Positions 1 through 8,639 of a stretch of DNA of 20,267 nt are shown piece after piece. This stretch comes from Clostridium sp. CAG:273. Its GTDB lineage: Bacteria; Bacillota; Clostridia; TANB77; CAG-508. The stretch covers positions 1 through 20,267 of the forward strand of contig FR901451.1 of assembly GCA_000438355.1 (NCBI GenBank). The letters run 5' to 3'. Numbering within the stretch: the first letter of the stretch is position 1; each line of letters opens with the position of its first letter. Under the pieces are notes generated by a model that saw only the letters and a list, made by a program, of their open reading frames with translations, searched no databases and was not told where the DNA came from. The position numbers were made by a program, and so were the translations under genes.

Positions 1-243
1 GAATTTACTCTTACATTTAACCAAAATTCTACACTAAATGTATATCTCCTTACTCAAGCGTTTTCATATTTCCCCAAATTGTAAGACTTTACGGGGGTAA
101 AATCTCCGTGGGTGTGAAAATAACACAATCCATTTTTCCTTATAATCACTTAATTTTATTTTTCCCATTGTTGTTTTTGCTTCAAAATCTGGAGCATATG
201 TACCTATTTTTACATTTCCATTCATTAAAATTTCATAATCCAT
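1..243 (-). pseudogene. Peroxiredoxin (AhpC/TSA family), broken 5' part
   Basis: The gene starts at ATG 243-241, with GGAGG six bases upstream (250-254). About 45 residues read as a typical peroxiredoxin N-terminus: NGNVKIGTYAPDFEAKTTMG, then LSDYKEKWIVLFSHP. The family continues with (G/A)DFTPVCTTEF, which carries the peroxidatic Cys. Here an extra base at 108 shifts the frame. Skipping it restores GDFTPV, but the next bases do not encode the Cys-Thr-Thr-Glu stretch, and both frames soon stop (unshifted frame at 64-66). A trace such as KYENA in the restored frame suggests the remainder is eroded or misread rather than unrelated. As written it gives a 59-residue product without the catalytic Cys. 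Peroxiredoxins reduce peroxides in the cytoplasm. It lies downstream of ldh behind a hairpin. It may be a pseudogene or a poor-quality sequence end. Confidence 0.75.
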
Positions 244-274
244 AAATAACCTCCAATTGAGCCTTTTAACTCAT

Positions 275-326
275 AAAAATAAACTTTTTTCATATTCTGT
301 ATATTCTATGAAAAAAGCTTATTTTT
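275..326 (-). terminator. Long hairpin between ldh and the peroxiredoxin start
   Basis: Arms 275-294 and 307-326 form a 20-bp stem with one G-U wobble and a 12-base loop. On the minus strand the 3' arm ends in a T-rich run (TTTATTTTT). It lies directly behind the ldh stop, so it probably terminates ldh. The stem is almost all A-T, and it is near-symmetric, so it could work in both directions. Confidence 0.6.
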
Positions 327-349
327 GTTACTTATTACACTTTTATATC

Positions 350-1294
350 TTAATTTGAAAATATCTCATTTTTCATTTCATTTAAAACATTACAACTATT
401 TTTAAATCTAGCATTTTCTTCTTCTGACAAATTTAAGTTTAGTATTTCTTGTATACCATTTGAATTTACTATAGCAGGTACTCCAATGTATATGTCTTTT
501 TGACCATATTCACCATCTAAATAAGTAGAAACTGTAAGTATTTCGTGTTCATCATTTAATATAGCTTTTATTATTTTTGTAAGTCCCATTCCTATTCCAT
601 AATATGTTGCTTTCTTCTTATTTATTATTTCGTATGCCTCTTGTTGCACCTGTTTATAAATATTTTCCAATATATCTTCTTGTTCCCCTCTCTCTGTTAT
701 AATATCTTTTAGAGGTTTACAACCTATATAACTTTTAGACCATGGAACGAAAGATGAATCTCCATGCTCACCCATTATATATGCATGTACATTTTTACTA
801 GATACATGTAAATGTTCTGCAACTAAAAATCTAAGCCTTGCTGTGTCTAAAACTGTCCCAGAACCTATTACTTTATTTGTAGGAAACCCTGAAACTTTAC
901 CTACAACATATGTCATTAAATCAACTGGATTACTTGCTATAAGAAATATTCCTTTAAATCCAGAATTCACAACATTTTCTGTTATCTCTGATATTATTTT
1001 TGTATTTGTCTTTGCTAAATCTAGTCTTGTTTCTCCAGGCTTTTGAGCAACACCTGCTGTAATTACTACTATATTTGCATCTTTACACTCGTCATAATCT
1101 CCTGCTCTTATTACCATTCTAGCAGACGCACATGGAACCCCATCTGATAAATCCATTGCTTCTCCTATAGCTTTTTCTTTTGCTACATCTATTAAAACTA
1201 GTTCATTTACTCCTCCTTGATTTAAAAGAGAATATGCCATACTCATGCCTACAAAACCAGTTCCTACTAAAACAACTTTTCTTTTTTCTACCAT
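350..1294 (-). CDS. ldh: L-lactate dehydrogenase
   Basis: Reduces pyruvate to L-lactate with NADH, regenerating NAD+ in fermentation; cytoplasmic, normally a tetramer. With the start at 1294 the product is 315 residues, the usual family length. Visible features: glycine-rich NAD site VGTGFVG near residues 10-16, Asp36 at the end of the second strand, the loop AQKPGETR with Gln84 (lactate rather than malate dehydrogenase type) and Arg90, Asp150, and catalytic His177 in MGEHGDS. An upstream ATG at 1345 would add 17 residues. I prefer 1294 because AAAGGA lies about 9 bases ahead of it and the protein then begins just before the Rossmann fold. It is a single-gene unit: a sigma-A-like promoter lies upstream and a hairpin downstream. 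Its placement after an unrelated housekeeping run suggests independent regulation. Confidence 0.95.
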   Translation of the reverse strand: MVEKRKVVLVGTGFVGMSMAYSLLNQGGVNELVLIDVAKEKAIGEAMDLSDGVPCASARMVIRAGDYDECKDANIVVITAGVAQKPGETRLDLAKTNTKIISEITENVVNSGFKGIFLIASNPVDLMTYVVGKVSGFPTNKVIGSGTVLDTARLRFLVAEHLHVSSKNVHAYIMGEHGDSSFVPWSKSYIGCKPLKDIITERGEQEDILENIYKQVQQEAYEIINKKKATYYGIGMGLTKIIKAILNDEHEILTVSTYLDGEYGQKDIYIGVPAIVNSNGIQEILNLNLSEEENARFKNSCNVLNEMKNEIFSN

Positions 1295-1384
1295 TAAAAC
1301 CATTCCTTTCATAATTTTATTTAAGTTGTATTGTTCCCAAAACAATATTATATATTTAAAATTCTTAATATTAAAATAAATTGT

Positions 1385-1412
1385 GTTATATTAATTTGTT
1401 TTTACATTTCAA
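1385..1412 (-). promoter_or_regulatory. Candidate sigma-A promoter of ldh
   Basis: On the minus strand, TTGAAA (1407-1412) is followed 16 bases later by TATAAC (1385-1390). It lies about 90 bases upstream of the ldh start and downstream of the tmk terminator, so ldh probably has its own transcript. A small TATTGTT/AACAATA inverted repeat (1329-1347) lies in the leader and could be an operator. Its spacing does not match the Rex consensus. Confidence 0.45.
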
Positions 1413-1498
1413 AATTGCAATTAACTTTTCATTTGACATTTTTTACATTTCAATTATACTTTTTGTATTTTTTTTGTTATTATCTTTATATTAGAAAT

Positions 1499-1533
1499 AA
1501 TTATAGCAAGCATACTATATACTTGCTATAATT
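1499..1533 (-). terminator. Terminator downstream of tmk
   Basis: A perfect 12-bp inverted repeat: arms 1499-1510 and 1522-1533 (AATTATAGCAAG and its complement) around an 11-base loop. It lies 17 bases beyond the tmk stop. The following T-tract on the minus strand is weak. It probably closes the argS-to-tmk transcript. Confidence 0.6.
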
Positions 1534-1549
1534 GTGTATTCATAAATAT

Positions 1550-2221
1550 TTATAAATGTTTTTTTATTTCATCATATATCTCATTATGTATATCTTTTAT
1601 TGTTCTAATATTTTCGTCTTTTACACACTCAACTGTATACCAGTTGTATTTATTTGCAACATAGCATGCAGCATTAAAACTATCTATAATATGTTGTCTG
1701 TCTCTTTCGTGAATATCTTTTTTAGAATCATGAGTAAATTTATTTTCTCTATTTTTCATTAATTCAAATGATTTTTCTGGTGGCATTTTTAATAAAAATA
1801 CTTCATTTGGTACTGGAAGTCCATATAATTTAAATTCAAAGTCCCATAGCCAATTTAAAAATTTTTCTCTTTCTTCATTATCTGTTATCTTTCCTGCTTG
1901 ATGTACCATATTTGCTGTAGTATATCTGTCTGCTAATATAATCCCACCATTTTCATAGTAATCTTTATATTGTGTAACAAATGTTGCATAACGATCTGCT
2001 GCATAAAATGTTGAAGCAATATATGGGCTAATTTCTTTTGCATGTTCTCCAAATTCACCTGATAAATACATCTTAACAAGGCTTGATGATGGACTATCAT
2101 AATTTGGGAAACTTACTGTTTTATAGTTAATTCCATCTTCATCAAAATGTCTTTTTAATTCCTCAAATTGTGTTTGCTTTCCACTTCCATCTGTTCCATC
2201 TATTACAAATAATTTTCCCAT
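1550..2221 (-). CDS. tmk: Thymidylate (dTMP) kinase
   Basis: Phosphorylates dTMP to dTDP with ATP, in dTTP synthesis; cytoplasmic. The 223-residue product has the P-loop GTDGSGKQ at 9-16, FPNYDSPSS at 39-47 (nucleotide-binding strand) and ADRYTTANMVHQ starting at 97, which carries the DR(Y) motif of thymidylate kinases. A GAAAGGAAG ribosome site precedes the ATG. The gene follows metG after 139 bases, within which only a TATAAT-like -10 (2285-2290) with no good -35 is visible. A hairpin follows the stop. It is slightly longer than the common form of about 210 residues, and the DRYTTANMVHQ version differs from the DRY..S..AYQ of model enzymes. A related deoxynucleoside kinase specificity is therefore possible, but Tmk is the best reading. 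Confidence 0.9.
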   Translation of the reverse strand: MGKLFVIDGTDGSGKQTQFEELKRHFDEDGINYKTVSFPNYDSPSSSLVKMYLSGEFGEHAKEISPYIASTFYAADRYATFVTQYKDYYENGGIILADRYTTANMVHQAGKITDNEEREKFLNWLWDFEFKLYGLPVPNEVFLLKMPPEKSFELMKNRENKFTHDSKKDIHERDRQHIIDSFNAACYVANKYNWYTVECVKDENIRTIKDIHNEIYDEIKKHL

Positions 2222-2360
2222 ATTATTACTTCCTTTCGTTTACCACTACTTTTCTCTATTTCTGTTTTTTACTTACAATTTATAATTATAATGTCACTTT
2301 ATTTAATAATCTTTCTCTTATTTCCAAAATCATGAAAAATGTCATGCTTATAATTTTAAA

Positions 2361-3932
2361 CTAACCCTTCATTTGCTCTCTTATATATTCTATTTCCTCT
2401 TCTGACTCTAATCTTGCAAATAAAACTTCTGGCTTATCTGTTACAATAATATTATTTAACTTCTTATTATCTCTTAATGTATCCCATTTTTGTAAATCTT
2501 CACTAATTCCTAATTGATTAAATATATTATTCGCAGTATTTTCCATATATGGTTTTATTAATATTGCTATTTTTCTTAAATTTTCTACTAAATGGTACAT
2601 TACAGATTGTAGCTCTTCTTTTTTATCTTCTTTTGCTAAAATCCATGGAGTTGTCTCATCTATATATTTATTAGTTCTAGCAACTAAAGTCCAAGTTTCT
2701 GTTAAAACATCACTTAAATGTACTGTCTCAAATTTCTCTTCTACCTTAGTAATCACTTCATCTGCAAAATTTTCAAGGTTTTTATCTATCTCAGAAATAC
2801 TTTCTGGATATTTTTCTACTTTTCCGTTAAAGTATTTATTTATCATTCCTATAGTTCTATTTAATAAATTTCCTAAGTCATTACATAAATCGGAATTAAA
2901 CCTTTGTACGAATTCTTCTGGACTAAATTCTCCATCTTGTGCATACGGCATAGATTTTAATAAAAAGTATTTTGTTGCATCTAATCCATAACGATTTACT
3001 AGCATATCTGGATAAACTACATTTCCTTTAGATTTACTCATCTTTCCATCTTTCATCATAATAAAGCTATGTGCATAAATATGCTTTGGAAGTGGTAAAT
3101 CCAATGCCATTAAGAATATTGGCCAATATATTCCATGAAAACGAATTATATCTTTACCAACTATTTGTAAATCTGCTGGCCAGTATTTTTTTAATAGAGT
3201 ATCATCATTTGACATATAACCAAGTGCTGTTAAATAATTTGTTAAAGCATCCAACCATACATATATAACATGTTTAGGGTCTTTTTTTACCTTTATTCCC
3301 CAATCAAAACTTGTACGAGTTACACATAAGTCTTCAAGTCCGGGTTTTAGAAAATTATTAAATAACTCATTTTTTCTAGATTCTGGCATAATAAAATCTG
3401 GATGTTCTTCATAATATTTTATTAATCTTGGAGCATACTTTTTCATGTTAAAGAAATATGCTTCTTCTTTCATTTTCTTTACTTCTCTACCACAATCTGG
3501 ACATTTTCCATCAATTAGTTGTGTTTCTGTAAAATAAGTCTCACAAGGCATACAATACCAACCTTCATATTCAGATTTATATATATCACCTTGTTCCATT
3601 AATTTGTCAAATATTTCTGCAACCACTTTAGAGTGTCTTTCTTCTGTAGTTCTTATAAAATCATTATAGTCTATCCCCATTAACTCCCATAATTTTTTTG
3701 CTTCGTTAGCCATGTCATCAACATGTTGTTGAGGAGTTTTACCATTTTTTATTGCAACTTGCTCCACTTTTTGCCCATGCTCGTCCACACCTGTAAGAAG
3801 ATATGTATCATATCCTCTTTGTTCTTTATATTTCTTCATAGTATTTGCAAGAACCTCTGTGTATGCTGTTCCTATATGAAATTTTCCACTAGGATAATAT
3901 ATTGGTGTCGTTACATAAAATTTTTCTTTCAT
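2361..3932 (-). CDS. metG: Methionyl-tRNA synthetase, short form
   Basis: Charges tRNA-Met with methionine using ATP; cytoplasmic. With the start at 3932 the protein has 523 residues. The class I HIGH box reads FHIGT (18-22). A zinc-binding insertion has Cys127, Cys130, Cys144 and Cys147 (CMPC and CPDC). KMSKS is at 297-301, followed by the helical anticodon-binding domain. I chose this start over the ATG seven codons upstream because AAGGAG lies nine bases before it. The protein ends without the C-terminal EMAP/Trbp111-like tRNA-binding domain found in many longer bacterial MetRS, so it is a short, probably monomeric form. The preceding membrane-protein gene ends 27 bases upstream, implying co-transcription. 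No T-box leader is visible. Confidence 0.95.
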   Translation of the reverse strand: MKEKFYVTTPIYYPSGKFHIGTAYTEVLANTMKKYKEQRGYDTYLLTGVDEHGQKVEQVAIKNGKTPQQHVDDMANEAKKLWELMGIDYNDFIRTTEERHSKVVAEIFDKLMEQGDIYKSEYEGWYCMPCETYFTETQLIDGKCPDCGREVKKMKEEAYFFNMKKYAPRLIKYYEEHPDFIMPESRKNELFNNFLKPGLEDLCVTRTSFDWGIKVKKDPKHVIYVWLDALTNYLTALGYMSNDDTLLKKYWPADLQIVGKDIIRFHGIYWPIFLMALDLPLPKHIYAHSFIMMKDGKMSKSKGNVVYPDMLVNRYGLDATKYFLLKSMPYAQDGEFSPEEFVQRFNSDLCNDLGNLLNRTIGMINKYFNGKVEKYPESISEIDKNLENFADEVITKVEEKFETVHLSDVLTETWTLVARTNKYIDETTPWILAKEDKKEELQSVMYHLVENLRKIAILIKPYMENTANNIFNQLGISEDLQKWDTLRDNKKLNNIIVTDKPEVLFARLESEEEIEYIREQMKG

Positions 3933-3959
3933 ATTACCAATCTCCTTTATCATATAATC

Positions 3960-4307
3960 TTATACATTTCTCCAAAACCAATCCATACTATTATCTATGC
4001 TCTTTCTTTTTCCCATTTTTGCCTCAATATCATCTATCCATAAATAAATGAAGAAAGAAATTAATATAAATACTAATGTAATTCCACTTGTTTGCAATAA
4101 AGCCGTTTGGATTGCAGCAAGTTCTGGCGTATTTGGATTTAGTGTTAAAAATTGCACTGCATAACATATTAATAATGTTATAAATACAAATAACATTATT
4201 GCAACTATCCAACTTTTTTTTGTTTTCTTCCCTAAATATGATACTAAAACAAATAATATTACTCCCACTAATAATGTAATAGGATTCATAAAATTAATTA
4301 TTGGCAT
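3960..4307 (-). CDS. Small three-helix membrane protein, unknown function
   Basis: I do not recognise a family. The 115-residue protein has three hydrophobic segments at about 8-26, 33-54 and 73-91, a short extracytoplasmic or loop part around NPNTPELAAIQ, and a charged C-terminal tail (EAKMGKRKS, ending in WFWRNV). An AAGGGGA ribosome site precedes the ATG with suitable spacing, and codon use matches its neighbours, so it is a real gene. It sits between glmM (73 bases) and metG (27 bases) and is probably read with them. That position gives no clear hint of function. Confidence 0.8.
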   Translation of the reverse strand: MPIINFMNPITLLVGVILFVLVSYLGKKTKKSWIVAIMLFVFITLLICYAVQFLTLNPNTPELAAIQTALLQTSGITLVFILISFFIYLWIDDIEAKMGKRKSIDNSMDWFWRNV

Positions 4308-4380
4308 AAAAATTCCCCTTTTCTTTTGATTCTTATTTTTAACTTAACTTTAGTTTGTTGCAACATATTTCTGTTTTAAC

Positions 4381-5745
4381 TTATTTTAACTTATTTTCTA
4401 TAAAGTCTGCTAGTTCTTGTGCTTTTTTAGTTATATAATTTTTATCTTCTCCTTCTATCATTACTCTAACTAATGGCTCTGTTCCAGAAGGTCTTATTAA
4501 AACTCTACCATTTCCTGCAAATTCTTTATTCAAAACTTCTATTTTTTCTTTTATTTCTGCATCTTTATCATAATCATATTTTTTGTCATTACTTACTTTT
4601 GCATTAATTAAAACTTGAGGATAAATATTTATAATTTCACATAATTCTGATGCTTTCATTTGTTTTTCTAGCATTACTTTTATTAACATAAGTGATGTTA
4701 ATATTCCATCTCCTGTTGGATTATAGTCTAAGAAAATTACATGTCCTGATTGTTCTCCACCTAAATTGTATCCGTTTTTTAGCATTTCTTCTAGTACATA
4801 TCTATCTCCAACTTTAGTTTGAATTAAATTTACTCCATTTTCTTCTGAATATTTCTTTAATCCTAGATTACTCATAACTGTTGCAACAACTGTATTTTTA
4901 TTTAAAGTTTCTTTTTCCATCATATATTTAGACATTATTGCTAAAATTTTGTCTCCATCTATTTCATTTCCATTTTCGTCAACAGCTAAACATCTATCTC
5001 CATCTCCATCGTATGCAATTCCAAGATTACAATGGTTTTCTACAACATATTTTTTTATAACATCTAAATGTGTTGAGCCACAATGTTCATTTATATTTGT
5101 TCCATTTGGAGTATTATTTAAAATATAATGTTTAATTCCAAGTGCTGTAAATACTTTTTCTGCAATTAAAGATGTAGCACCATTTGCTGTATCTATTGCC
5201 ACTACAAAGTTTGACTTATCCACATTTTCAAAATCTTCTTCAAAATTCTTTCTAAAGAAATACAAATATTCATCTAATAAATCTGTTCTAACTTCTGAAA
5301 CTCCTATTTTGTCTTTTACAGCAGTTAGTTCACTTAATTTATCTGAATCCATTATCTCTTCTATTTCTTCTTCTAATTCATCTGGAATTTTCATTCCTTT
5401 ATTACTAAAGAACTTTACTCCATTAAAATCATATGTATTATGTGAAGCAGAAATAACAACACTTGCATCTGCTTTAAGTTTCTTAGTTAAATAAGCAACT
5501 CCTGGTGTTGGTATAACACCTAATAATTTTACATTTGCACCATAACTTAGAAAGCCTGCTGTCATTGCACTTTCTATTAATGTTCCAGAAATTCTAGTGT
5601 CCATCCCTATTAAAATTGTTGGAGCATGGTTAGCATGTTTAGATAAAACATATGCCCCTGCTTTTGCAACTTTATATACTAATTCTGGTGTAAGTTCTGT
5701 ATTAGCAATTCTCCTAATTCCATCTGTACCAAAATATTTTCTCAT
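4381..5745 (-). CDS. glmM: Phosphoglucosamine mutase
   Basis: Interconverts glucosamine-6-phosphate and glucosamine-1-phosphate, supplying UDP-GlcNAc for peptidoglycan; cytoplasmic. The 454 residues match the family length. FGTDGIRR starts at residue 5. The phosphoserine loop ISASHN has the catalytic Ser at 101. The metal loop is DGDGDR at 246-251 and the phosphate-binding loop RPSGTEP is near 418-424. The residue after SASHN is Thr, where many homologues have Pro. GGAGG lies nine bases before the ATG. It follows the CmpB-like gene by 44 bases and appears to be in the same operon. Near its 3' end the decamer TTTTAACTTA (plus strand) is repeated in tandem, which has no obvious role. Confidence 0.95.
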   Translation of the reverse strand: MRKYFGTDGIRRIANTELTPELVYKVAKAGAYVLSKHANHAPTILIGMDTRISGTLIESAMTAGFLSYGANVKLLGVIPTPGVAYLTKKLKADASVVISASHNTYDFNGVKFFSNKGMKIPDELEEEIEEIMDSDKLSELTAVKDKIGVSEVRTDLLDEYLYFFRKNFEEDFENVDKSNFVVAIDTANGATSLIAEKVFTALGIKHYILNNTPNGTNINEHCGSTHLDVIKKYVVENHCNLGIAYDGDGDRCLAVDENGNEIDGDKILAIMSKYMMEKETLNKNTVVATVMSNLGLKKYSEENGVNLIQTKVGDRYVLEEMLKNGYNLGGEQSGHVIFLDYNPTGDGILTSLMLIKVMLEKQMKASELCEIINIYPQVLINAKVSNDKKYDYDKDAEIKEKIEVLNKEFAGNGRVLIRPSGTEPLVRVMIEGEDKNYITKKAQELADFIENKLK

Positions 5746-5789
5746 AATATAAAACCTCCGTTTTTTTTATTTATATAATTATATTCATA

Positions 5790-6680
5790 TTATCTTAATT
5801 TGGGTTCAAAAACTCTAAAATAATATGGTTGAATATCTTTTAATATATCACAAACCCATATAATATTTCCATCTTTACCTGTTACTTTTATATTAGGAAA
5901 TGTATGCAACATCTTTTCATATGAAAAATATTTGTTTACAATTTCTTTAATTTCTGGTTGATTATATAATTCTGTATATGCTTGCCTATATCTATCTACA
6001 TTTTGTAACTCTAAATCGTAGTCGTTGACTAATCTTGTAAAAAACATTTTTAACGCAAAACCAGTTATTAATAAATCAAATATAAAAAATATTGTTGCTG
6101 TAACAGCTAAAGCTTTTAATAATTTAGGATTTATTTTGTCTATAAATTTGTCTATTTTTGGGTTTAAATGTGACATTAAATAAATTGCTAAAATTCCCCA
6201 AAATAATGAAAAACCTATACAAATTCTTCCATTAATATTAAATGGCATACTTGAATAGTCCCACCATTTTATATGAAATAATTCTTCTCCAATTAAACTT
6301 ATTACATATTCTATAATTGAGCCTACAATAAAACCACCTATGAAAAGTGTATAATTGTTTTTATTAAATCTCTTTAACGAAATAATCATTACTATAGCAC
6401 CTAATCCATATATGCCACAGAATGGACCATATAAAAAACTTTTTCTACTTTCTACAACTCCTTTTGTAAGTAATCCAAAAAGTGTTTCTATAATAAACCC
6501 TAAAAAGCTATATATAACAAAGTATGCTACTATTTTAGATAATGTATATCCAAAAACAGTAAATTTATTATCTATGTTATTATTTTTTTCTTCTATTATT
6601 TCACTATTTTTCATAAGTTGCTGATCATCATTTTTATCTAATTTCTTTACTTCTTCTATATCTTTTATTTTTTGTTCCAT
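5790..6680 (-). CDS. CmpB-like polytopic membrane protein (putative ABC-transporter type IV family)
   Basis: A 296-residue protein with a charged, soluble N-terminal region (1-40) and about five membrane helices (47-68, 85-103, 110-130, 152-171, 190-212). The conserved blocks FLYGPFCGIYG (82-92), WWDYS (139-143) and FNINGRIC (147-154) are hallmarks of the Pfam family named putative ABC-transporter type IV (CmpB). Despite the name, no ATPase partner is encoded nearby and the function is not established. A C-terminal soluble stretch of about 80 residues follows the last helix. AGAGGA lies just before the ATG. It sits 52 bases after argS and 44 bases before glmM, so co-transcription is likely. 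Confidence 0.85.
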   Translation of the reverse strand: MEQKIKDIEEVKKLDKNDDQQLMKNSEIIEEKNNNIDNKFTVFGYTLSKIVAYFVIYSFLGFIIETLFGLLTKGVVESRKSFLYGPFCGIYGLGAIVMIISLKRFNKNNYTLFIGGFIVGSIIEYVISLIGEELFHIKWWDYSSMPFNINGRICIGFSLFWGILAIYLMSHLNPKIDKFIDKINPKLLKALAVTATIFFIFDLLITGFALKMFFTRLVNDYDLELQNVDRYRQAYTELYNQPEIKEIVNKYFSYEKMLHTFPNIKVTGKDGNIIWVCDILKDIQPYYFRVFEPKLR

Positions 6681-6732
6681 TTAATTCCTCTGTTTTAATA
6701 TATTTTAACTTTTATATTTCATAAATTTAATT

Positions 6733-8439
6733 TTACATTTTATCTGGCATTTTTATTCCAAGAAGTGCTGCTCCTGTTTTTAAAACAATTCCTGTAGCAT
6801 ATGTTAAATAAATTCTTGCATCTTGTACTTCTTTATCATCACATATAATTTTATTATTGTTATAAAATGAGCTATATGTTTTAGCAACTTCTATTAAATA
6901 TCTTGCAACTATATATGGCTCGTACTTTTCTATTGCTTGTATTATTTTGTCATTAAATTGATATAATAATTTAATAACCTTTACTGAATCTTCATTTAGC
7001 AATTTATCTAAATTAACATCTTTAAGTTTTGGAATATATCCAACTTTTTCTAATACACTTTTTGTTCTTACATAAATATATTGCATATATGGTCCTGTTT
7101 CCCCATTAAAGTTAAGCATTATGTCCCAATCAAAAATCTCATCTTTAATTCTGCTGTTATATAAGTCGTTAAAAATTACAGCTCCTATTCCAACTTTTGT
7201 AGCAATATCTTCTTTATTTTCTAATTCTGGATTTTTATTTTCTATTATTATTTTTACCTTAGCAATTGCTTCTTTTAATAAGTCTTCAATTTTTACTACA
7301 TTTCCGTCCCTTGTAGACATTTTCCCTGTTTTAAGCATAACCATTCCATATGGAACGTGAACTAGTCCATTTGTATATTTTTCGTCTAAGTCTAAATATT
7401 TTGCTGTTTCGAAAACTTGTTTAAAATGTAATATTTGCTCATAAGATGTAACATACAAAGCTTTATCAAAATTATATGTTCTTGCTCTATATAATATTGC
7501 TGCCAAATCACGTGTAGCATATGTTGTAGAACCATTTGACTTTTCTATAATACATGGTGGCATATCTTCTTTTGATAAATCCACAACTCTTGCTCCTTCT
7601 GATTCAACTAATTTATTATTTTTCTCTAATATATCTTTTACTTCTTGCATTTTGTCTGTATAAAAGGCTTCTCCGTTCCAAGAGTCAAATTGAATATCTA
7701 ATAAATCGTAAATTCTTTGGAATTCTTTTAAACTTAATTCTCTAAATTTTTGCCATATCTTTACACAATACTCGTCTCCATCTTCAAGCTTTTTAAAATT
7801 ATCTCTACATTGCTCTAAAACACTTTCATCCTCTTTGCACAAGTCATTTATACGAATATAAATTTTGGTTAATTCTTCTATTGGATTATTTTCAATATCA
7901 TATTCTGTCCCCCATCTTTTATATCCTTCTATTAATTTAGCAAATTGTGTTCCCCAGTCTCCTAAGTGATTTATACCTACACAATTGTAATTTAAAAACT
8001 TATACATTTTATATAAACTATTACCTAAAATAGTTGTACGTAAATGACCTATGTGAAATGGTTTAGCAATATTTGGAGAAGAATAATCTATTACTATATT
8101 TTTGCCTTCTCCAATTTCACTACTTCCATAATTTTCTCTTTTTTCTTCTACTTCTTCTAAAACATTTTCAACTAACTTTTTATTATTAACAAAAAAGTTT
8201 ATATAACCATTAATAACTTCTACTTTTTCAAATTCATTACCTAAAGAAATACCATCTTTTAACTCATTAGCAATTATTTGTGGTGATTTTTTCATTGTTT
8301 TTGCTAACCTAAAACATGGGAAAGCATAATCTCCCATTTTATTATCAGATGGCATTTCTATATATTCGTATAATTCATTTTTATCTATTTTGGTAATCTT
8401 TGATATTTCTTCTGAAATTTTTTCTTTAAAGTCTAACAT
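6733..8439 (-). CDS. argS: Arginyl-tRNA synthetase
   Basis: Charges tRNA-Arg with arginine using ATP; cytoplasmic. The 568-residue class I enzyme has an N-terminal Add-1-type domain (about 1-85), the HIGH box in IAKPFHIGHLRTT (129-132), the KMSKS-equivalent KMSTR at 373-377, and a C-terminal DALR-type helical anticodon domain including ARYLIEVAKTYSSFY. AAGGAG lies seven bases before the ATG. The gene begins a run of closely spaced genes (CmpB-like, glmM, membrane protein, metG, tmk). It is separated from pfkA by a terminator, so it needs its own promoter. A weak candidate TTGTAT-16-TATAAA lies in the leader, within an imperfect AT-rich hairpin (about 8464-8511). No T-box features were seen. 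Confidence 0.96.
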   Translation of the reverse strand: MLDFKEKISEEISKITKIDKNELYEYIEMPSDNKMGDYAFPCFRLAKTMKKSPQIIANELKDGISLGNEFEKVEVINGYINFFVNNKKLVENVLEEVEEKRENYGSSEIGEGKNIVIDYSSPNIAKPFHIGHLRTTILGNSLYKMYKFLNYNCVGINHLGDWGTQFAKLIEGYKRWGTEYDIENNPIEELTKIYIRINDLCKEDESVLEQCRDNFKKLEDGDEYCVKIWQKFRELSLKEFQRIYDLLDIQFDSWNGEAFYTDKMQEVKDILEKNNKLVESEGARVVDLSKEDMPPCIIEKSNGSTTYATRDLAAILYRARTYNFDKALYVTSYEQILHFKQVFETAKYLDLDEKYTNGLVHVPYGMVMLKTGKMSTRDGNVVKIEDLLKEAIAKVKIIIENKNPELENKEDIATKVGIGAVIFNDLYNSRIKDEIFDWDIMLNFNGETGPYMQYIYVRTKSVLEKVGYIPKLKDVNLDKLLNEDSVKVIKLLYQFNDKIIQAIEKYEPYIVARYLIEVAKTYSSFYNNNKIICDDKEVQDARIYLTYATGIVLKTGAALLGIKMPDKM

Positions 8440-8553
8440 CTTTGTCTCCTTTTATAGTCATGTACAAATTGTAATTTATAAAATATTATTTTTTATATAC
8501 AATTTACAAACATATTTCTTATTTCTTTATTTAATTTTTGCTTTTCCCCATAA

Positions 8554-8594
8554 AAATAAAAAAAGCAATGTATAATTCTTTATTATTATACATT
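8554..8594 (-). terminator. Rho-independent terminator of pfkA
   Basis: A perfect 10-bp inverted repeat (8567-8576 and 8585-8594, AATGTATAAT and its complement) with an 8-base loop. On the minus strand it is followed by a T-run (TTTTTTTATTT) at 8554-8564. It lies about 45 bases past the pfkA stop. Confidence 0.8.
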
Positions 8595-8639
8595 ACTTCA
8601 TTAATCTTTGCAATAATTTTTACATTACTATTTTTTATT

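Noticed and set aside
1..95. Left-edge sequence as a CRISPR repeat or mobile-element end
   Set aside because: No repeated units, terminal inverted repeats or target duplication are visible. Remnants of the peroxiredoxin sequence are recognisable within it.
350..1294. Malate dehydrogenase instead of lactate dehydrogenase
   Set aside because: The specificity loop reads AQKPGETR with Gln, typical of lactate dehydrogenase; malate enzymes have Arg at that position.
1329..1347. Inverted repeat TATTGTT-N5-AACAATA in the ldh leader as a Rex operator
   Set aside because: Clostridial Rex sites have longer arms and a different centre spacing (TTGTTAA-N4-TTAACAA). Here the TTGTT/AACAA halves are five bases apart, not eight.
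4374..4393. Tandem decamer TTTTAACTTA (two copies) at the 3' end of glmM
   Set aside because: Only two copies of an AT-rich unit, partly coding. Most likely chance or minor slippage, with no sign of function.
8440..8639. T-box or other riboswitch upstream of argS
   Set aside because: Only a pfkA terminator and an AT-rich imperfect hairpin are present. No T-box core sequence or specifier stem was found. The regions before metG and yebC also show none.
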